DNA of 64,000 nt from Pseudomonadota bacterium (GTDB lineage Bacteria > Pseudomonadota > Gammaproteobacteria > Burkholderiales > Rhodocyclaceae), in the NCBI GenBank assembly GCA_018240785.1, contig JAFEFC010000018.1:40561-104560 (forward strand), read 5' to 3'. A program made the position numbers and the translations under genes. The notes beneath the pieces are model-generated. The model saw nothing but the letters and a program-made list of their open reading frames with translations. It was not told where the DNA came from and did no database searches. Within the stretch, counting starts at the first letter, position 1. The number at the start of each line of letters is the position of its first letter. Below, piece by piece: positions 51,403 through 60,661 of the stretch.

Positions 51403-51453
51403 ATGAAAACAGCCGCAGGCCTCATTCCTGAGTCCTCTCCGCAGCGATCCTGA
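51403..51453 (+). CDS. Possible 16-aa leader peptide
   Basis: ATG 51403 is preceded by GGAG 8 nt upstream and opens a 16-codon frame, MKTAAGLIPESSPQRS. It lies 160 bp upstream of the MFS gene. It may be a leader peptide or the surviving start of a deleted gene. The support is only the ribosome site. Confidence 0.25.
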   Translation: MKTAAGLIPESSPQRS

Positions 51454-51614
51454 CGGATCGTTGACGTCCGGCCGCTCCCGCCGCCTCGCGCCGGCAGGAG
51501 TCCCGTTGCCTGCCCACCCGGAATTCCCGTTCTGCGAGCCCCTCACTCTCGGGCCCGCCGGGGTTCGCCGCGCTCGTCGAACGCCGGATTCACACCTGGA
51601 TTCGTGGAGACAAA

Positions 51615-52943
51615 ATGACTACAATTCAAGCCGTATTCGGCGAGGTCGCTGCTGACAATGACCAGCGACTCGTCCGCCGCGCTGCCGCTGGCAGCTTCAT
51701 CGGCAATTTCGTGGAGTGGTTCGACTACGCAGCATATGGCTATCTGGCGACCGTCATCGCGTCGGTCTTCTTTCCCAGCGAGGATCGCACGACGGCGTTG
51801 ATGTCGACCTTCGCGGTTTTCGCGATCTCGTTCTTCATCCGTCCTGTCGGAGGCGTCATCTGGGGGCACATCGGAGATCGCATCGGCCGTCGCGACGCCT
51901 TGTCGCTGTCGATCCTGATCATGTCGGGCTCCACCTTCGTGATCGCCTTCCTCCCCAGCTACGACATGGTGGGGATCTGGGCGCCGGTGCTACTGTTGCT
52001 CGTCCGTCTGGTGCAGGGATTCTCGGCCTCGGGAGAGTATGCCGGTGCTTCGGCCTTCATCGCGGAATACGCCCCGCCGAAAAAGCGCGGCCTCTATACC
52101 AGCCTCGTCCCGGCCAGCACGGCGGTCGGCCTGTTGTTCGGCTCGCTGCTGGTTGCCTGGATGCACACGGTGCTGACACCGGAGCAGATGCATGAATGGG
52201 GCTGGCGCCTGCCCTTCCTGCTTGCCGCGCCTTTCGGCCTGGTCGGTCGTTACATCCGCACGAGCCTTGAAGACACGCCGGCCTTTCGTGCGATGGAGGC
52301 CCAGTCCCACTCCAAGAAGGAGGCTGCACCGATCGGGCTGCTGCTGACTCGGTATCGCCGCGCGGTCATCGTCGCGCTGGGTGTTGCGAGCCTGAATGCC
52401 GTCGGCTTCTACGTCCTGCTGTCGTACATGCCCACCTACCTGAGCACCGAACAGGGCTTGAGCGAGGCGGCTTCCTTCCAGGCTGCGACCATCTCGCTCC
52501 TCGCCTACATCTTCTTCATCTTCATGATGGGCAAGCTCTCGGACATCTTCGGTCGCAAGACGATGCTGATCTTTGCCTCAATGAGCTTCATGGCGATGAG
52601 TGTCGCGCTGTTCCAGGCGCTGCCGGGTGCGAGCTTCGGGACCATGCTGATGATCCAGATCATGTTCGGGCTGCTGCTGGCAATGAACGACGGCACGCTC
52701 GCGTGCTTCCTCGCCGAGACCTTCCCCACCTCGGTGCGGTACAGCGGCTTTGCGCTGAGCTTCAACCTGGCCAACACGCTGTTCGGTGGCACTGCCCCGT
52801 TCATCTGCACCTGGTTGATCAAGAACACCGGCAACCCCTTCGCACCGGCCTGGTATCTGGTCGGGGCTGCGGTGGTGTCTCTGGTCGCGATCCTGGCCTC
52901 GAAGTCGCATTCCGGCGAAGCGTTCAACGGCGTCACGAGCTGA
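51615..52943 (+). CDS. MHS-family MFS transporter (ProP-like), 442 aa
   Basis: Twelve-helix major facilitator with the metabolite:H+ symporter signature (RRAAAGSFIGNFVEWFDYAAYGYLA at the start, GGVIWGHIGDRIGRRDAL in loop 2-3, QGFSASGEYAGASAFIAEYAP). This group carries betaine, proline, shikimate and related zwitterions. Creatine is a similar zwitterionic substrate, and the gene follows creatinase copy 2, so creatine import is the favoured role. ATG 51615 follows GGAGACAAA. It ends at a terminator (52977-53009). Confidence 0.9.
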   Translation: MTTIQAVFGEVAADNDQRLVRRAAAGSFIGNFVEWFDYAAYGYLATVIASVFFPSEDRTTALMSTFAVFAISFFIRPVGGVIWGHIGDRIGRRDALSLSILIMSGSTFVIAFLPSYDMVGIWAPVLLLLVRLVQGFSASGEYAGASAFIAEYAPPKKRGLYTSLVPASTAVGLLFGSLLVAWMHTVLTPEQMHEWGWRLPFLLAAPFGLVGRYIRTSLEDTPAFRAMEAQSHSKKEAAPIGLLLTRYRRAVIVALGVASLNAVGFYVLLSYMPTYLSTEQGLSEAASFQAATISLLAYIFFIFMMGKLSDIFGRKTMLIFASMSFMAMSVALFQALPGASFGTMLMIQIMFGLLLAMNDGTLACFLAETFPTSVRYSGFALSFNLANTLFGGTAPFICTWLIKNTGNPFAPAWYLVGAAVVSLVAILASKSHSGEAFNGVTS

Positions 52944-52976
52944 GCGGGCCACCGTCCGACGGCTCATCTCCAATGC

Positions 52977-53009
52977 ACGTCACCGGCTGCGGGCCGGTGA
53001 CGTCATTTC
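52977..53009 (+). terminator. Probable terminator after the MFS gene
   Basis: ACGTCACCGGC (52977-52987) pairs perfectly with GCCGGTGACGT (52993-53003), then CATTTC. Strong stem, weak U-tract. Confidence 0.65.
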
Positions 53010-53133
53010 AGGCTGGACGAAGCGGCTTGCACGACGCTGGGAAAAATCGACATCTCTCCCGTGGTGTGCGAGGGAGGCGCTATCATCCCTGGCGCTCGGG
53101 CGGTCCGGGTGAATTGTGAGGTAGTCTGGCGGG

Positions 53134-53859
53134 ATGCCACGTGATGTGAAAGTGCTGGTCGTTGACGACGACCCCGTGACCCGCAGTTGCCTGGCGGAGT
53201 ACTTCGCCGCGGAGCACTACGACGTGATCGTCGCCGAGACGGCCGAGGAGGCCGGCCGCATCGCCTCGACCCAGGATGTCGACCTCGTGCTGCTCGACAT
53301 CCGGCTGCCCGGAAAGGATGGGCTGACGCTGACGCGCGAGCTGCGCGTGCTGTCCGAGGTCGGCATCATTCTCGTGTCAGGGCGGCAGGACGAAATCGAG
53401 CGTATCGTCGGCCTCGAATGCGGCGCCGACGAATACGTCACCAAGCCTTTCAACCCGCGTGAGATCCTCGCGCGGGCCAAGAATCTGATCCGGCGAGTGA
53501 AGCAGGCACGGACGCTGCCCACGAGGTCCGCTCGCGAGAACGTGGTGGTCTTCGCCGGCTGCACGCTGCACATCGACCGGCGGCGCGTGGTCGACGCCGA
53601 CGGCGGCGAGATGGAACTGACCGAGGGCGAATTTCAGCTACTCAAGGCCTTCCTGCGGCATGCCGGCCAGACGATGACGCGCGATCACCTGATGGACATG
53701 ATCCGCAACCGCGAATGGGCGCCCAACGACCGCACGGTGGATGTGCTCGTCGGCCGCCTGCGGCGCAAACTCAAGGACAATCCGGCAAATCCCCGCATCA
53801 TTCTGACGGTGCATGGCGTGGGTTACCGGTTCATGCCTGTCCCGGACGAACGCGCATGA
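53134..53859 (+). CDS. OmpR/TorR-type response regulator, 241 aa
   Basis: The receiver domain has acidic pocket D11-D13, phospho-acceptor D55 in LVLLDIRLPG and K104 in YVTKPFNP. The C-terminal winged helix (ELTEGEFQLLKAFLRHAGQ, DRTVDVLVGRLRRKL, IILTVHGVGYRF) is OmpR type. It overlaps the next gene by 4 nt (ATGA) and pairs with the hybrid kinase at 54631, forming a TorR/TorS-like system. Confidence 0.95.
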   Translation: MPRDVKVLVVDDDPVTRSCLAEYFAAEHYDVIVAETAEEAGRIASTQDVDLVLLDIRLPGKDGLTLTRELRVLSEVGIILVSGRQDEIERIVGLECGADEYVTKPFNPREILARAKNLIRRVKQARTLPTRSARENVVVFAGCTLHIDRRRVVDADGGEMELTEGEFQLLKAFLRHAGQTMTRDHLMDMIRNREWAPNDRTVDVLVGRLRRKLKDNPANPRIILTVHGVGYRFMPVPDERA

Positions 53860-54647
53860 GGCTTGCGGCATTCGCTGCCGCGCTGGTCCTTTGCGGCGGT
53901 GCGACGGCGGCAGGCGCGGCAACACTGACCGCGTGCGGCCATCCGGCGTATCCGCCGGTATCTTGGGTGACGCAGGGAGAGTTGCGCGGACTCGCACCGG
54001 AAGTTGTGCGCCGGCTCTTCGGCGCCTTGGGGCACGAGGTCCGTACAGAGCCAGTCGGGAACTGGAAGCGTTGCCTGCTCGAAGTGAAGGAAGGACGCAT
54101 CGATATCGTCGTGGCGGCCTACCGTACGATCGAGCGTGAGCAGCGTCTTGCCTTCTCGGCGGAGCCGCTCGTGGCCGATCCCATCGTGCTCTTCGTCCGG
54201 CGTGACCGTCAGTTCCCGTTCGCAAAGTGGTCGGACCTCGAGGGCAAGACGGTGGGGCTGATGCTCGGGGACAGCTTCGGGGAGCGCTTCGACCGCTTTG
54301 CCGAGGCTCACCTCAGGGTCGAGCGGGTATCGAGCAGCCTGCAGAACGTGCGTAAGCTCGTGCTCGGGCGCATCGATTTCATGCCGGTCGGACTGCGCAC
54401 CTGGAGCCTGCAGGAGCAGCGGCTCGGCGATGCGAACGAGATCGCGCGCCTGCCGCAAGCGCTGGTCACCGAACACTATTACATCGCGGTACGCCGTGGC
54501 TCTCGCCTGGAGCCGCTGCTTGCGGAGATCGACCGGGGTCTGCGCGCGATGCATCAGGATGGCAGCCTGCAACGGCTCGAAGAGCTGCACGCCGGACGTT
54601 ATCTGGCCGAGCAGGCGGAAGCGGGCTCCAATGAAACAGCTCGCTGA
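53856..54647 (+). CDS. Periplasmic solute-binding sensor protein, 263 aa
   Basis: A signal peptide (MRLAAFAAALVLCGGATAAG) precedes a bacterial extracellular solute-binding family 3 domain (CGHPAYPPVSWVTQGELRGLAPEVVRRLF, RIDIVVAAYRTIEREQRLAFSAEPL, LEGKTVGLMLGDSFGERF). It has no transporter partner of its own, and its 3' end overlaps the kinase gene by 17 nt, so it probably reports ligand binding to that kinase in the way TorT/TorS do. Confidence 0.9.
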   Translation: MRLAAFAAALVLCGGATAAGAATLTACGHPAYPPVSWVTQGELRGLAPEVVRRLFGALGHEVRTEPVGNWKRCLLEVKEGRIDIVVAAYRTIEREQRLAFSAEPLVADPIVLFVRRDRQFPFAKWSDLEGKTVGLMLGDSFGERFDRFAEAHLRVERVSSSLQNVRKLVLGRIDFMPVGLRTWSLQEQRLGDANEIARLPQALVTEHYYIAVRRGSRLEPLLAEIDRGLRAMHQDGSLQRLEELHAGRYLAEQAEAGSNETAR

Positions 54648-56967
54648 GGGCCGGCTGCGACGGCTGCCCGGTTATCGCCGGGACCATCCGCTCGCGTACC
54701 GCCTGATGACCTATGTGCTGGTCTGCAGTGTCGGCTTCGCGATCATCTCCACGGCGCTGCAGGTGGGGATCGAATACCGGCGGGAAATGCGATCCATCGA
54801 GGAGCGCCTCGAACTGATCCGCAGCAGCTATCTCGCGAGTCTGGCGCGCAGCATCTGGGATCTCGACGAAGATCAGGTGCGCCTGCAGTTGCAGGGGATC
54901 TCGGATTTTCCCGATGTCCGCGGGCTGAGGCTCGACGGTGCCGGCTTCCCTTCGCCCATCGAGATCGCCGGCGGCAGCCGGAGGCGGGCGATCGAGCCGA
55001 TCGAGCACAGCTTCGAGTTGAGCTACCCGACGCCCGAAGGCGTAAGGAGTCTCGGCCGACTGGTCGTTCAGACCGACCGGGCGGCGGTGTTCGCACGACT
55101 GGGCTGGAGCGGCCTGAGCATCTTCCTGAGCCAGACCGTTACGATCCTGCTCATCGCGGCGGTGCTGGTGGTCCTTTTCCAGTGGCTTGTCACCCGCCAT
55201 CTCGAAAGCATGGCGCGCTACGCCAAACAGCTCGGCGCAGGGCGGCTGGACGAGCCGCTGAAGCTCTCGCGTCCGACCGCCTCGGCGCCGGACGAGCTCG
55301 ATGCGGTTGTCGCCGCGGTCAATGACATGCGTCTGGCGATCCGTCAGGACATCAGCCGCCGCCAACGTGCCCACGAGCAACTGCTCTACAACCGCGACCT
55401 GCTCAAGGCGAAGGTGGAGAAGCGCACGCGAAGCCTGCGGGCGGCGAAGGAGGCTGCCGAGGCCGCAAACCGCGCGAAGTCGCAGTTCCTCGCGACGATG
55501 AGCCATGAGATCCGCACGCCGATGAACGGCATGCTCGGCAGGCTGCAACTGCTCCGCCGCAGCGAGGCGCCCGCGCCGGTCCGGGCCCAGCTCGACCTGC
55601 TGTATCGATCGGGCGAGCTGCTGCTTGCGACGCTCAACGATGTGCTCGATTACGCGCGGCTGGAGGAGGGCGCCTACGTTCCCGAGGAGCAGGCCTTCGA
55701 TCTGCACGAGCTGGTCGAAAGCCAGATCCTGCTCGCCGCCACGGCAGCCCGTTCGAAAGGCCTGCGGCTCGAAGCCGACATCGCGCCCGACGTGCCGCGT
55801 CACCATGTGGGCGCAGCGGGAAGCGCGCGCCAGGTGCTCGCTAACCTGCTCTCAAACGCGATCAAGTTCACCGCTGGGGGCGAAGTCAGGGTCCTAGTGA
55901 GCGGGGGTGCCGCGGCGGACGCTGCCGAACGGCTGCGCTTCGAGGTGCGCGATAGCGGCATCGGCATTGAGCCGGAGCAGCAGGCGCGCATCTTCGAGCG
56001 CTTCACGCAGGCCGACGAGACGATCACCCGCCGCTTCGGCGGTTCGGGCCTGGGGCTCGCGATCTGCAAGAAGCTGGTCGAGAGCATGGGCGGGGCGATA
56101 GGGGTGGCGAGTACGCCCGGCGAGGGCAGCCGGTTCTGGTTCGAAATGCCGGCACGGGTGCTGCAGCCGGAGGCTGCCGAGGCGGCATCGGGCATGGTCG
56201 CTGCCGAGTTGGGCAGCCTGAGCCTGTTGCTGGTGGAGGATGTCGAAGTGAATCGGGAGGTCCTGATCGGGCTGCTGGAGCACGCGGGGCATCTCGTCTG
56301 CGGCGTTGCCGACGGCGTGCAGGCGCTCGACGTGTGCCGTCATCAGGGGTTCGATGCGCTGATCCTCGACATGCACCTTCCGGGCATGAGTGGCAGCGAG
56401 CTGAGCCGGAGAATTCGCGCCGATTCCAGCAACCTCAACGCCACCGCGCCGATCATCGCCCTCACGGCCAGCGTCAGCCCGGAGGACGTGCATCACTACC
56501 TCGACAGCGGCATGGACGCAGTCGTTGCCAAGCCGGTACGGATGGAGCAGTTGCTGCGCACGCTCGCAGAGGTTCTCGGCGGGAAGGCTGCCGGGGGCAC
56601 GGCTGCAGGCGCAACCTTTGCCGCCGCCGACGGCACCGTGGACCACCGGCTGCTGGCAGCGCACTCGCGAGTGTTCGGCGCCGGCCGCCTCGGGAGGCTG
56701 TTGCTCACCTTGCGCGAGCAGGCTGACCGAGCCTGCGAGCAGCTTGCCGCTGCGATGGCGCAGGAGGATCTCTTCGAAGTTCAGGAGCTCGCGCACAAAC
56801 TCGCGGGCGGATGCGAGATGCTGGGCTTGGTGGGCAGCGGCGAACGCCTGCGCGCGCTGGAGGCCAGGGCGATCGCCGACGACCCTGCCGCCTGCCGCGA
56901 ACTGGCCGACAGTCTGGAGCTCGTGCTGGAGCGCGAGCTGGAGGAGGCCGAAGGCTGCCTGCGGTAG
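54631..56967 (+). CDS. Hybrid sensor histidine kinase with receiver and HPt domains, 778 aa
   Basis: Two membrane helices (near 26-48, LMTYVLVCSVGFAIISTALQ, and 165-188, FLSQTVTILLIAAVLVVLFQ) enclose a periplasmic sensor loop of ~115 residues. Then come HAMP-like and coiled-coil segments, HisKA with H292 in ATMSHEIRTPMNGML, HATPase (LLSNAIKFTA, VRDSGIGIEPEQ, GGSGLGLAICKKLVE), a receiver with D580 in ALILDMHLPGMSG, and an HPt with H722 in EVQELAHKLAGGCEMLG. It can run a full His-Asp-His phosphorelay to the regulator at 53134. Confidence 0.95.
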   Translation: MKQLAEGRLRRLPGYRRDHPLAYRLMTYVLVCSVGFAIISTALQVGIEYRREMRSIEERLELIRSSYLASLARSIWDLDEDQVRLQLQGISDFPDVRGLRLDGAGFPSPIEIAGGSRRRAIEPIEHSFELSYPTPEGVRSLGRLVVQTDRAAVFARLGWSGLSIFLSQTVTILLIAAVLVVLFQWLVTRHLESMARYAKQLGAGRLDEPLKLSRPTASAPDELDAVVAAVNDMRLAIRQDISRRQRAHEQLLYNRDLLKAKVEKRTRSLRAAKEAAEAANRAKSQFLATMSHEIRTPMNGMLGRLQLLRRSEAPAPVRAQLDLLYRSGELLLATLNDVLDYARLEEGAYVPEEQAFDLHELVESQILLAATAARSKGLRLEADIAPDVPRHHVGAAGSARQVLANLLSNAIKFTAGGEVRVLVSGGAAADAAERLRFEVRDSGIGIEPEQQARIFERFTQADETITRRFGGSGLGLAICKKLVESMGGAIGVASTPGEGSRFWFEMPARVLQPEAAEAASGMVAAELGSLSLLLVEDVEVNREVLIGLLEHAGHLVCGVADGVQALDVCRHQGFDALILDMHLPGMSGSELSRRIRADSSNLNATAPIIALTASVSPEDVHHYLDSGMDAVVAKPVRMEQLLRTLAEVLGGKAAGGTAAGATFAAADGTVDHRLLAAHSRVFGAGRLGRLLLTLREQADRACEQLAAAMAQEDLFEVQELAHKLAGGCEMLGLVGSGERLRALEARAIADDPAACRELADSLELVLERELEEAEGCLR

Positions 56968-57080
56968 CGGTGGATTCGTGACAGAGGATGGCGCGCCGGT
57001 GCTATCCGCGCAACAGACGGCTTTTCAATAATGACCTGCCGTGTCGCTTATGCGCGGATAAATAAACCGAGGAGACGCCG

Positions 57081-58259
57081 ATGAGTTTCACGAAGAAGCT
57101 GTGTGCAGCATTGCTGGTGGGGGTTGCCGCCCAATCCCCCGTCTGGGCCGACGAGCCGAACATTGTGCGGATCGTGACGCATTCGCCCTTGTCGGGGCCG
57201 CAATCCCTGCTCGGTGAAGCCATCAAGTTCGGCGCCCAGTTGGCTGTGGAGCAACAGGCCAAGGAGCTTGCTGACCTCGGGTTCAAGGTCGTCCTGCAGC
57301 CCGAGGATGACCAGGCGACGCCGAACGTGGGTGTCGCCAACGCAAACCGTTTCGTCAATGACGCGAAAGTGCTGGCGGTGGTCGGCCACTACAACTCGAG
57401 CGTCGCGATTCCGGCCTCCGAAATCTACTCCAAGGTCGGCTTGACCATGATCTCGCCGGCCAACAATGCCACCCAGATTACCGATCGCACCTCGACGCGG
57501 GCAGTCGTCAATCGCCTCTGCGGCCGCGACGACGTGCTCGGCCCTGTCGCCGCGCGCTTCGCGACCGATGAGCTCAAAGCCAGGACGGCCTATGTCATCA
57601 ACGACAAGTCGGCCTACGGCTCGGGCCTTGCCGGAGCCTTCGAAAAGGCCTTCCGCGCCGCCGGCGGCAAGGTCAGTCTCTCGGTCGGCATCGACGACAA
57701 GGAAACCGATTTCTCCAGCATCCTGAACCGTGCCGGCGTCGAGAAGCCGGATCTGATCTTCTACGGCGGCTTCTATCCGCAGGGCGGCCTGCTCATCAAG
57801 CAGATGCGGCAGAAGGGGGTCGCGGCGGCGTGGATGAGCGGGGACGGCGTCGACAGCGTCGATCTGCAGAAGATCGCAGGCGCTGCCAACATGCGCGACA
57901 CGTATTTCGCCACCAGCTCGGTGCCCGTCGGTCAACTGCCGGCGGGCCGCAAGTTCGTGGCCGACTACAAGGAGAAGTTCGGCAAGGCGCCGGAAGGCTT
58001 CTCGGCCTTCGCCTATGACTCGGCGTCGGTGGCACTGAAGGGGATCGCGAACGCAGTGAAGGCCAACGGCGGCAAGCTTCCCGCGCGCAGCCAGGTGGCG
58101 GCCGAGGTGCGCAACGTCAAGCTCGACGGCGTGACCGGCAGCATCGCCTTCAATCCGAAGGGTGATGTCCTCGCCGCCAAGTACGCGGTGATCAAGGCCG
58201 AGCCGAGCCCGACAGACAACAAGGTGATCAAGATCCTCGAAGTGGCTGCGCCGCTGTAA
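57081..58259 (+). CDS. livK: Branched-chain-amino-acid-type ABC transporter substrate-binding protein, 392 aa
   Basis: Signal peptide MSFTKKLCAALLVGVAAQSPVWA, then a Liv/leucine-isoleucine-valine-binding fold: VRIVTHSPLSGPQSLLGEAIKFGAQLAVEQ, AVVGHYNSSVAIPASEIY, TMISPANNATQITDR, TAYVINDKSAYGSGLAGAFE and DLIFYGGFYPQGGLLIKQM. ATG 57081 follows GAGGAGA. This family also binds urea, amides and aromatic acids. Its place in a creatinine cluster makes creatine, sarcosine or urea possible ligands, not proven. Confidence 0.9.
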   Translation: MSFTKKLCAALLVGVAAQSPVWADEPNIVRIVTHSPLSGPQSLLGEAIKFGAQLAVEQQAKELADLGFKVVLQPEDDQATPNVGVANANRFVNDAKVLAVVGHYNSSVAIPASEIYSKVGLTMISPANNATQITDRTSTRAVVNRLCGRDDVLGPVAARFATDELKARTAYVINDKSAYGSGLAGAFEKAFRAAGGKVSLSVGIDDKETDFSSILNRAGVEKPDLIFYGGFYPQGGLLIKQMRQKGVAAAWMSGDGVDSVDLQKIAGAANMRDTYFATSSVPVGQLPAGRKFVADYKEKFGKAPEGFSAFAYDSASVALKGIANAVKANGGKLPARSQVAAEVRNVKLDGVTGSIAFNPKGDVLAAKYAVIKAEPSPTDNKVIKILEVAAPL

Positions 58260-58325
58260 CTCGCATACCGGGCGGAGCGAAGGCGTTCGTCTCCGCCGCA
58301 ACCAGCCAATTTCCGGGAGAAAGCC

Positions 58326-59291
58326 TTGGATTTCTCAACCTCGCTGGGCCTCTTGCCGCCCACGCTGCTCGACGGCGCGATCCTCGGCCTGCTCTATGCC
58401 ACGATCGCGCTCGGCTACACGATGGTCTATGGCGTACTGCGGCTGATCAATTTCGCCCATGGCGAAATCTTCATGGTCGGGGGTATCGCCGCGATCGAGT
58501 TGCTGACCTTCGTGCTCATTCCCCTCGGCCTGCCGCCGCTGCTGATGCTGGGCATCGGTCTGATGTTCGCGGCATGCGTGTCGGCGGCGGTTGCGCTGGC
58601 AGCGGAGCGGATCGCCTACCGGCCGTTGCGCAAGCGCCGCGCGCCGCGCCTCGTACCGCTGATCACCGCCATCGGACTGTCGCTGCTGCTGCAGGACGCG
58701 GTGCGATTCATCGAGAGCCTGTTCGGGAATTTCATCCGCCCCTTCCCGGCCATCCCCTCGCTCGAAGGCAGCTTCGAACTGGGCGGTGGGCTGATCCTGT
58801 CTTACAAGTCGCTGGCGATCCTCGTGATCGGCATCGCGATGCTTGCGTTCCTGATGCTGTTGGTGAATCGCACCAAGCTGGGCCAGGCCATCCGCGCCGT
58901 CGCCCAGGACCCGCGCGCAAGCACGCTGATGGGCATCGACGTCGATCGCGTGGTGGCGGCCACCTTCGCGATCGGTGGCGCGCTGGGCGGCATGGCAGGC
59001 CTGCTCTACGCGCTGCAGTACGGCAAGCTCGATCCGTTCGCGGGATTCATTCCCGGCCTGAAGGCATTCACCGCCGCGGTGCTCGGCGGCATCGGCAGCA
59101 TCCCTGGCGCGATGGTGGGTGGTCTCGTGCTCGGCGTCATGGAAGTGATGTCCGGCACCTTCCTGCCGATCATCACCGATGGCGTCATCGGCACCGACTA
59201 CAAGGATGTCTTCGTGTTCGGGCTGCTCATTCTGATCCTCATTTTCCGGCCCGGCGGTCTGCTCGGGAAATCCGTGGTGGAGAAGGTCTGA
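58326..59291 (+). CDS. livH: Liv-type ABC transporter permease LivH, 321 aa
   Basis: Eight or so membrane segments with family motifs: LLYATIALGYTMVYGVLRLINFAHGEIFMVG, GQAIRAVAQDPRASTLMGID and ALGGMAGLLYALQYGKLDP. It starts with TTG at 58326 behind GGGAGA; no in-frame ATG fits better. It overlaps livM by 1 nt. Confidence 0.93.
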   Translation: MDFSTSLGLLPPTLLDGAILGLLYATIALGYTMVYGVLRLINFAHGEIFMVGGIAAIELLTFVLIPLGLPPLLMLGIGLMFAACVSAAVALAAERIAYRPLRKRRAPRLVPLITAIGLSLLLQDAVRFIESLFGNFIRPFPAIPSLEGSFELGGGLILSYKSLAILVIGIAMLAFLMLLVNRTKLGQAIRAVAQDPRASTLMGIDVDRVVAATFAIGGALGGMAGLLYALQYGKLDPFAGFIPGLKAFTAAVLGGIGSIPGAMVGGLVLGVMEVMSGTFLPIITDGVIGTDYKDVFVFGLLILILIFRPGGLLGKSVVEKV

Positions 59292-60661
59292 TGAATACGC
59301 TCTCCGTATCCCAACCGAAGGGGGGCGCGCTCTCCTCGTGGTTCAGTCCGGTGCTGGCGGTCAGCACGGCGATCCTGAAGGCGATGGTCTTCACCGGCAC
59401 CGGCATGGCCGACACGCTGGTTTTCCTGGCGTGCCTGTCCAGCCTGTTCTTCGCGTCCGACCGCGACGTGGCACCGTCGGTGCGCCGCTTCGTGTTCTTG
59501 TTCGTGCTGGTCGGTGTGGTGCCGTATTTCGGCATGGCCAATACCTTCTACCTAGACGTCGTGACCCAGGTCGCGATCTTCGCGGCGCTGGCTGTCGGCC
59601 TGAACATCGTCGTCGGGTTTGCCGGACTGCTCGATCTGGGCTATGTCGCGTTCTTCGCGGTCGGCGCTTACCTGTGGGCCATCCTGGGGTCGCCGCAGGC
59701 GCTGGAGCTCTTTGGCGCGGGCAGCAGCTTCCTGCCGCTTCCGGTCAACGCATTCTTCCCCTGCCTGCTGCTCGCGGTGGGTGCGGCGGCGGTCATCGGC
59801 GTCCTGCTCGGCCTCCCCGTGCTGCGGCTGCGCGGCGACTACCTCGCCATCGTCACGCTCGGTTTCGGTGAGGTCATCCGGATCCTCGCCAACAACCTCG
59901 ACCGGCCGGTCAACATCACCAACGGCCCGCAGGGTATCGCCTCAATCGGGCAGCCGCTCGAAGGACTGGCCGGCTGGCTCGCGGGATTCGGGGGCGAGGC
60001 GTTCAAATGGCAAGCGTTCATCTACTACGCGCTCGTCATCGTCATCCTGGCCGTCGCGGTCCGCTCGGTCAGCAACCTGAATCACTCCCGCATCGGCCGC
60101 GCGTGGATCGCGATTCGCGAAGATGAAATCGCCGCGCAGGCGATGGGTGTTCCGCTGACGAAGACCAAGCTGATCGCCTTTGCCTCCGGCGCCAGCTTTG
60201 CCGGTGCGATGGGCATGATCTTCGCCGCCAAGCAGACCTTCGTCAGCCCGGAGTCGTTCGACCTGAACCAGTCGATCGGCATTCTCGCGATGGTCGTTCT
60301 CGGCGGGCTGGGGTCAATCCGCGGCGCGATTCTCGGCGCCGCCCTGGTCACCGTCCTGAACCTCCAGCTCCTGAAGGCGTTTTCGGCCTGGTTCAACGAC
60401 CTGCGCACCGGCGGCGTGGAGATCCTCGGCTGGTCGCTCGCGCATCTGCCGGCGCAATTCGATCCGGCCAAGTACGAGCGGCTGATCTTCGGCCTGATCC
60501 TGATCCTGATGATGCTCTACCGGCCCGCGGGTCTGGTGCCCTCGCGCCGCCGTGCCATTGAACTGAACGAGCCTGCGCCAGAGTTCGAGGATCGCAGCTT
60601 CGGTCTTGCCGAGGCGGATCTGCCCCGGCGCAAGCGCCACCCGCGCAAGGGGGAAGCATGA
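59291..60661 (+). CDS. livM: Liv-type ABC transporter permease LivM, 456 aa
   Basis: Second permease of the heteromeric channel: LNIVVGFAGLLDLGYVAFFAVGAYLWAIL, LRGDYLAIVTLGFGEVIRIL, GRAWIAIREDEIAAQAMGV and VVLGGLGSIRGAILGAALVTV. The C-terminal ~45 residues form a charged cytosolic tail. It overlaps livG by 4 nt (ATGA 60658-60661). Confidence 0.94.
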   Translation: MNTLSVSQPKGGALSSWFSPVLAVSTAILKAMVFTGTGMADTLVFLACLSSLFFASDRDVAPSVRRFVFLFVLVGVVPYFGMANTFYLDVVTQVAIFAALAVGLNIVVGFAGLLDLGYVAFFAVGAYLWAILGSPQALELFGAGSSFLPLPVNAFFPCLLLAVGAAAVIGVLLGLPVLRLRGDYLAIVTLGFGEVIRILANNLDRPVNITNGPQGIASIGQPLEGLAGWLAGFGGEAFKWQAFIYYALVIVILAVAVRSVSNLNHSRIGRAWIAIREDEIAAQAMGVPLTKTKLIAFASGASFAGAMGMIFAAKQTFVSPESFDLNQSIGILAMVVLGGLGSIRGAILGAALVTVLNLQLLKAFSAWFNDLRTGGVEILGWSLAHLPAQFDPAKYERLIFGLILILMMLYRPAGLVPSRRRAIELNEPAPEFEDRSFGLAEADLPRRKRHPRKGEA

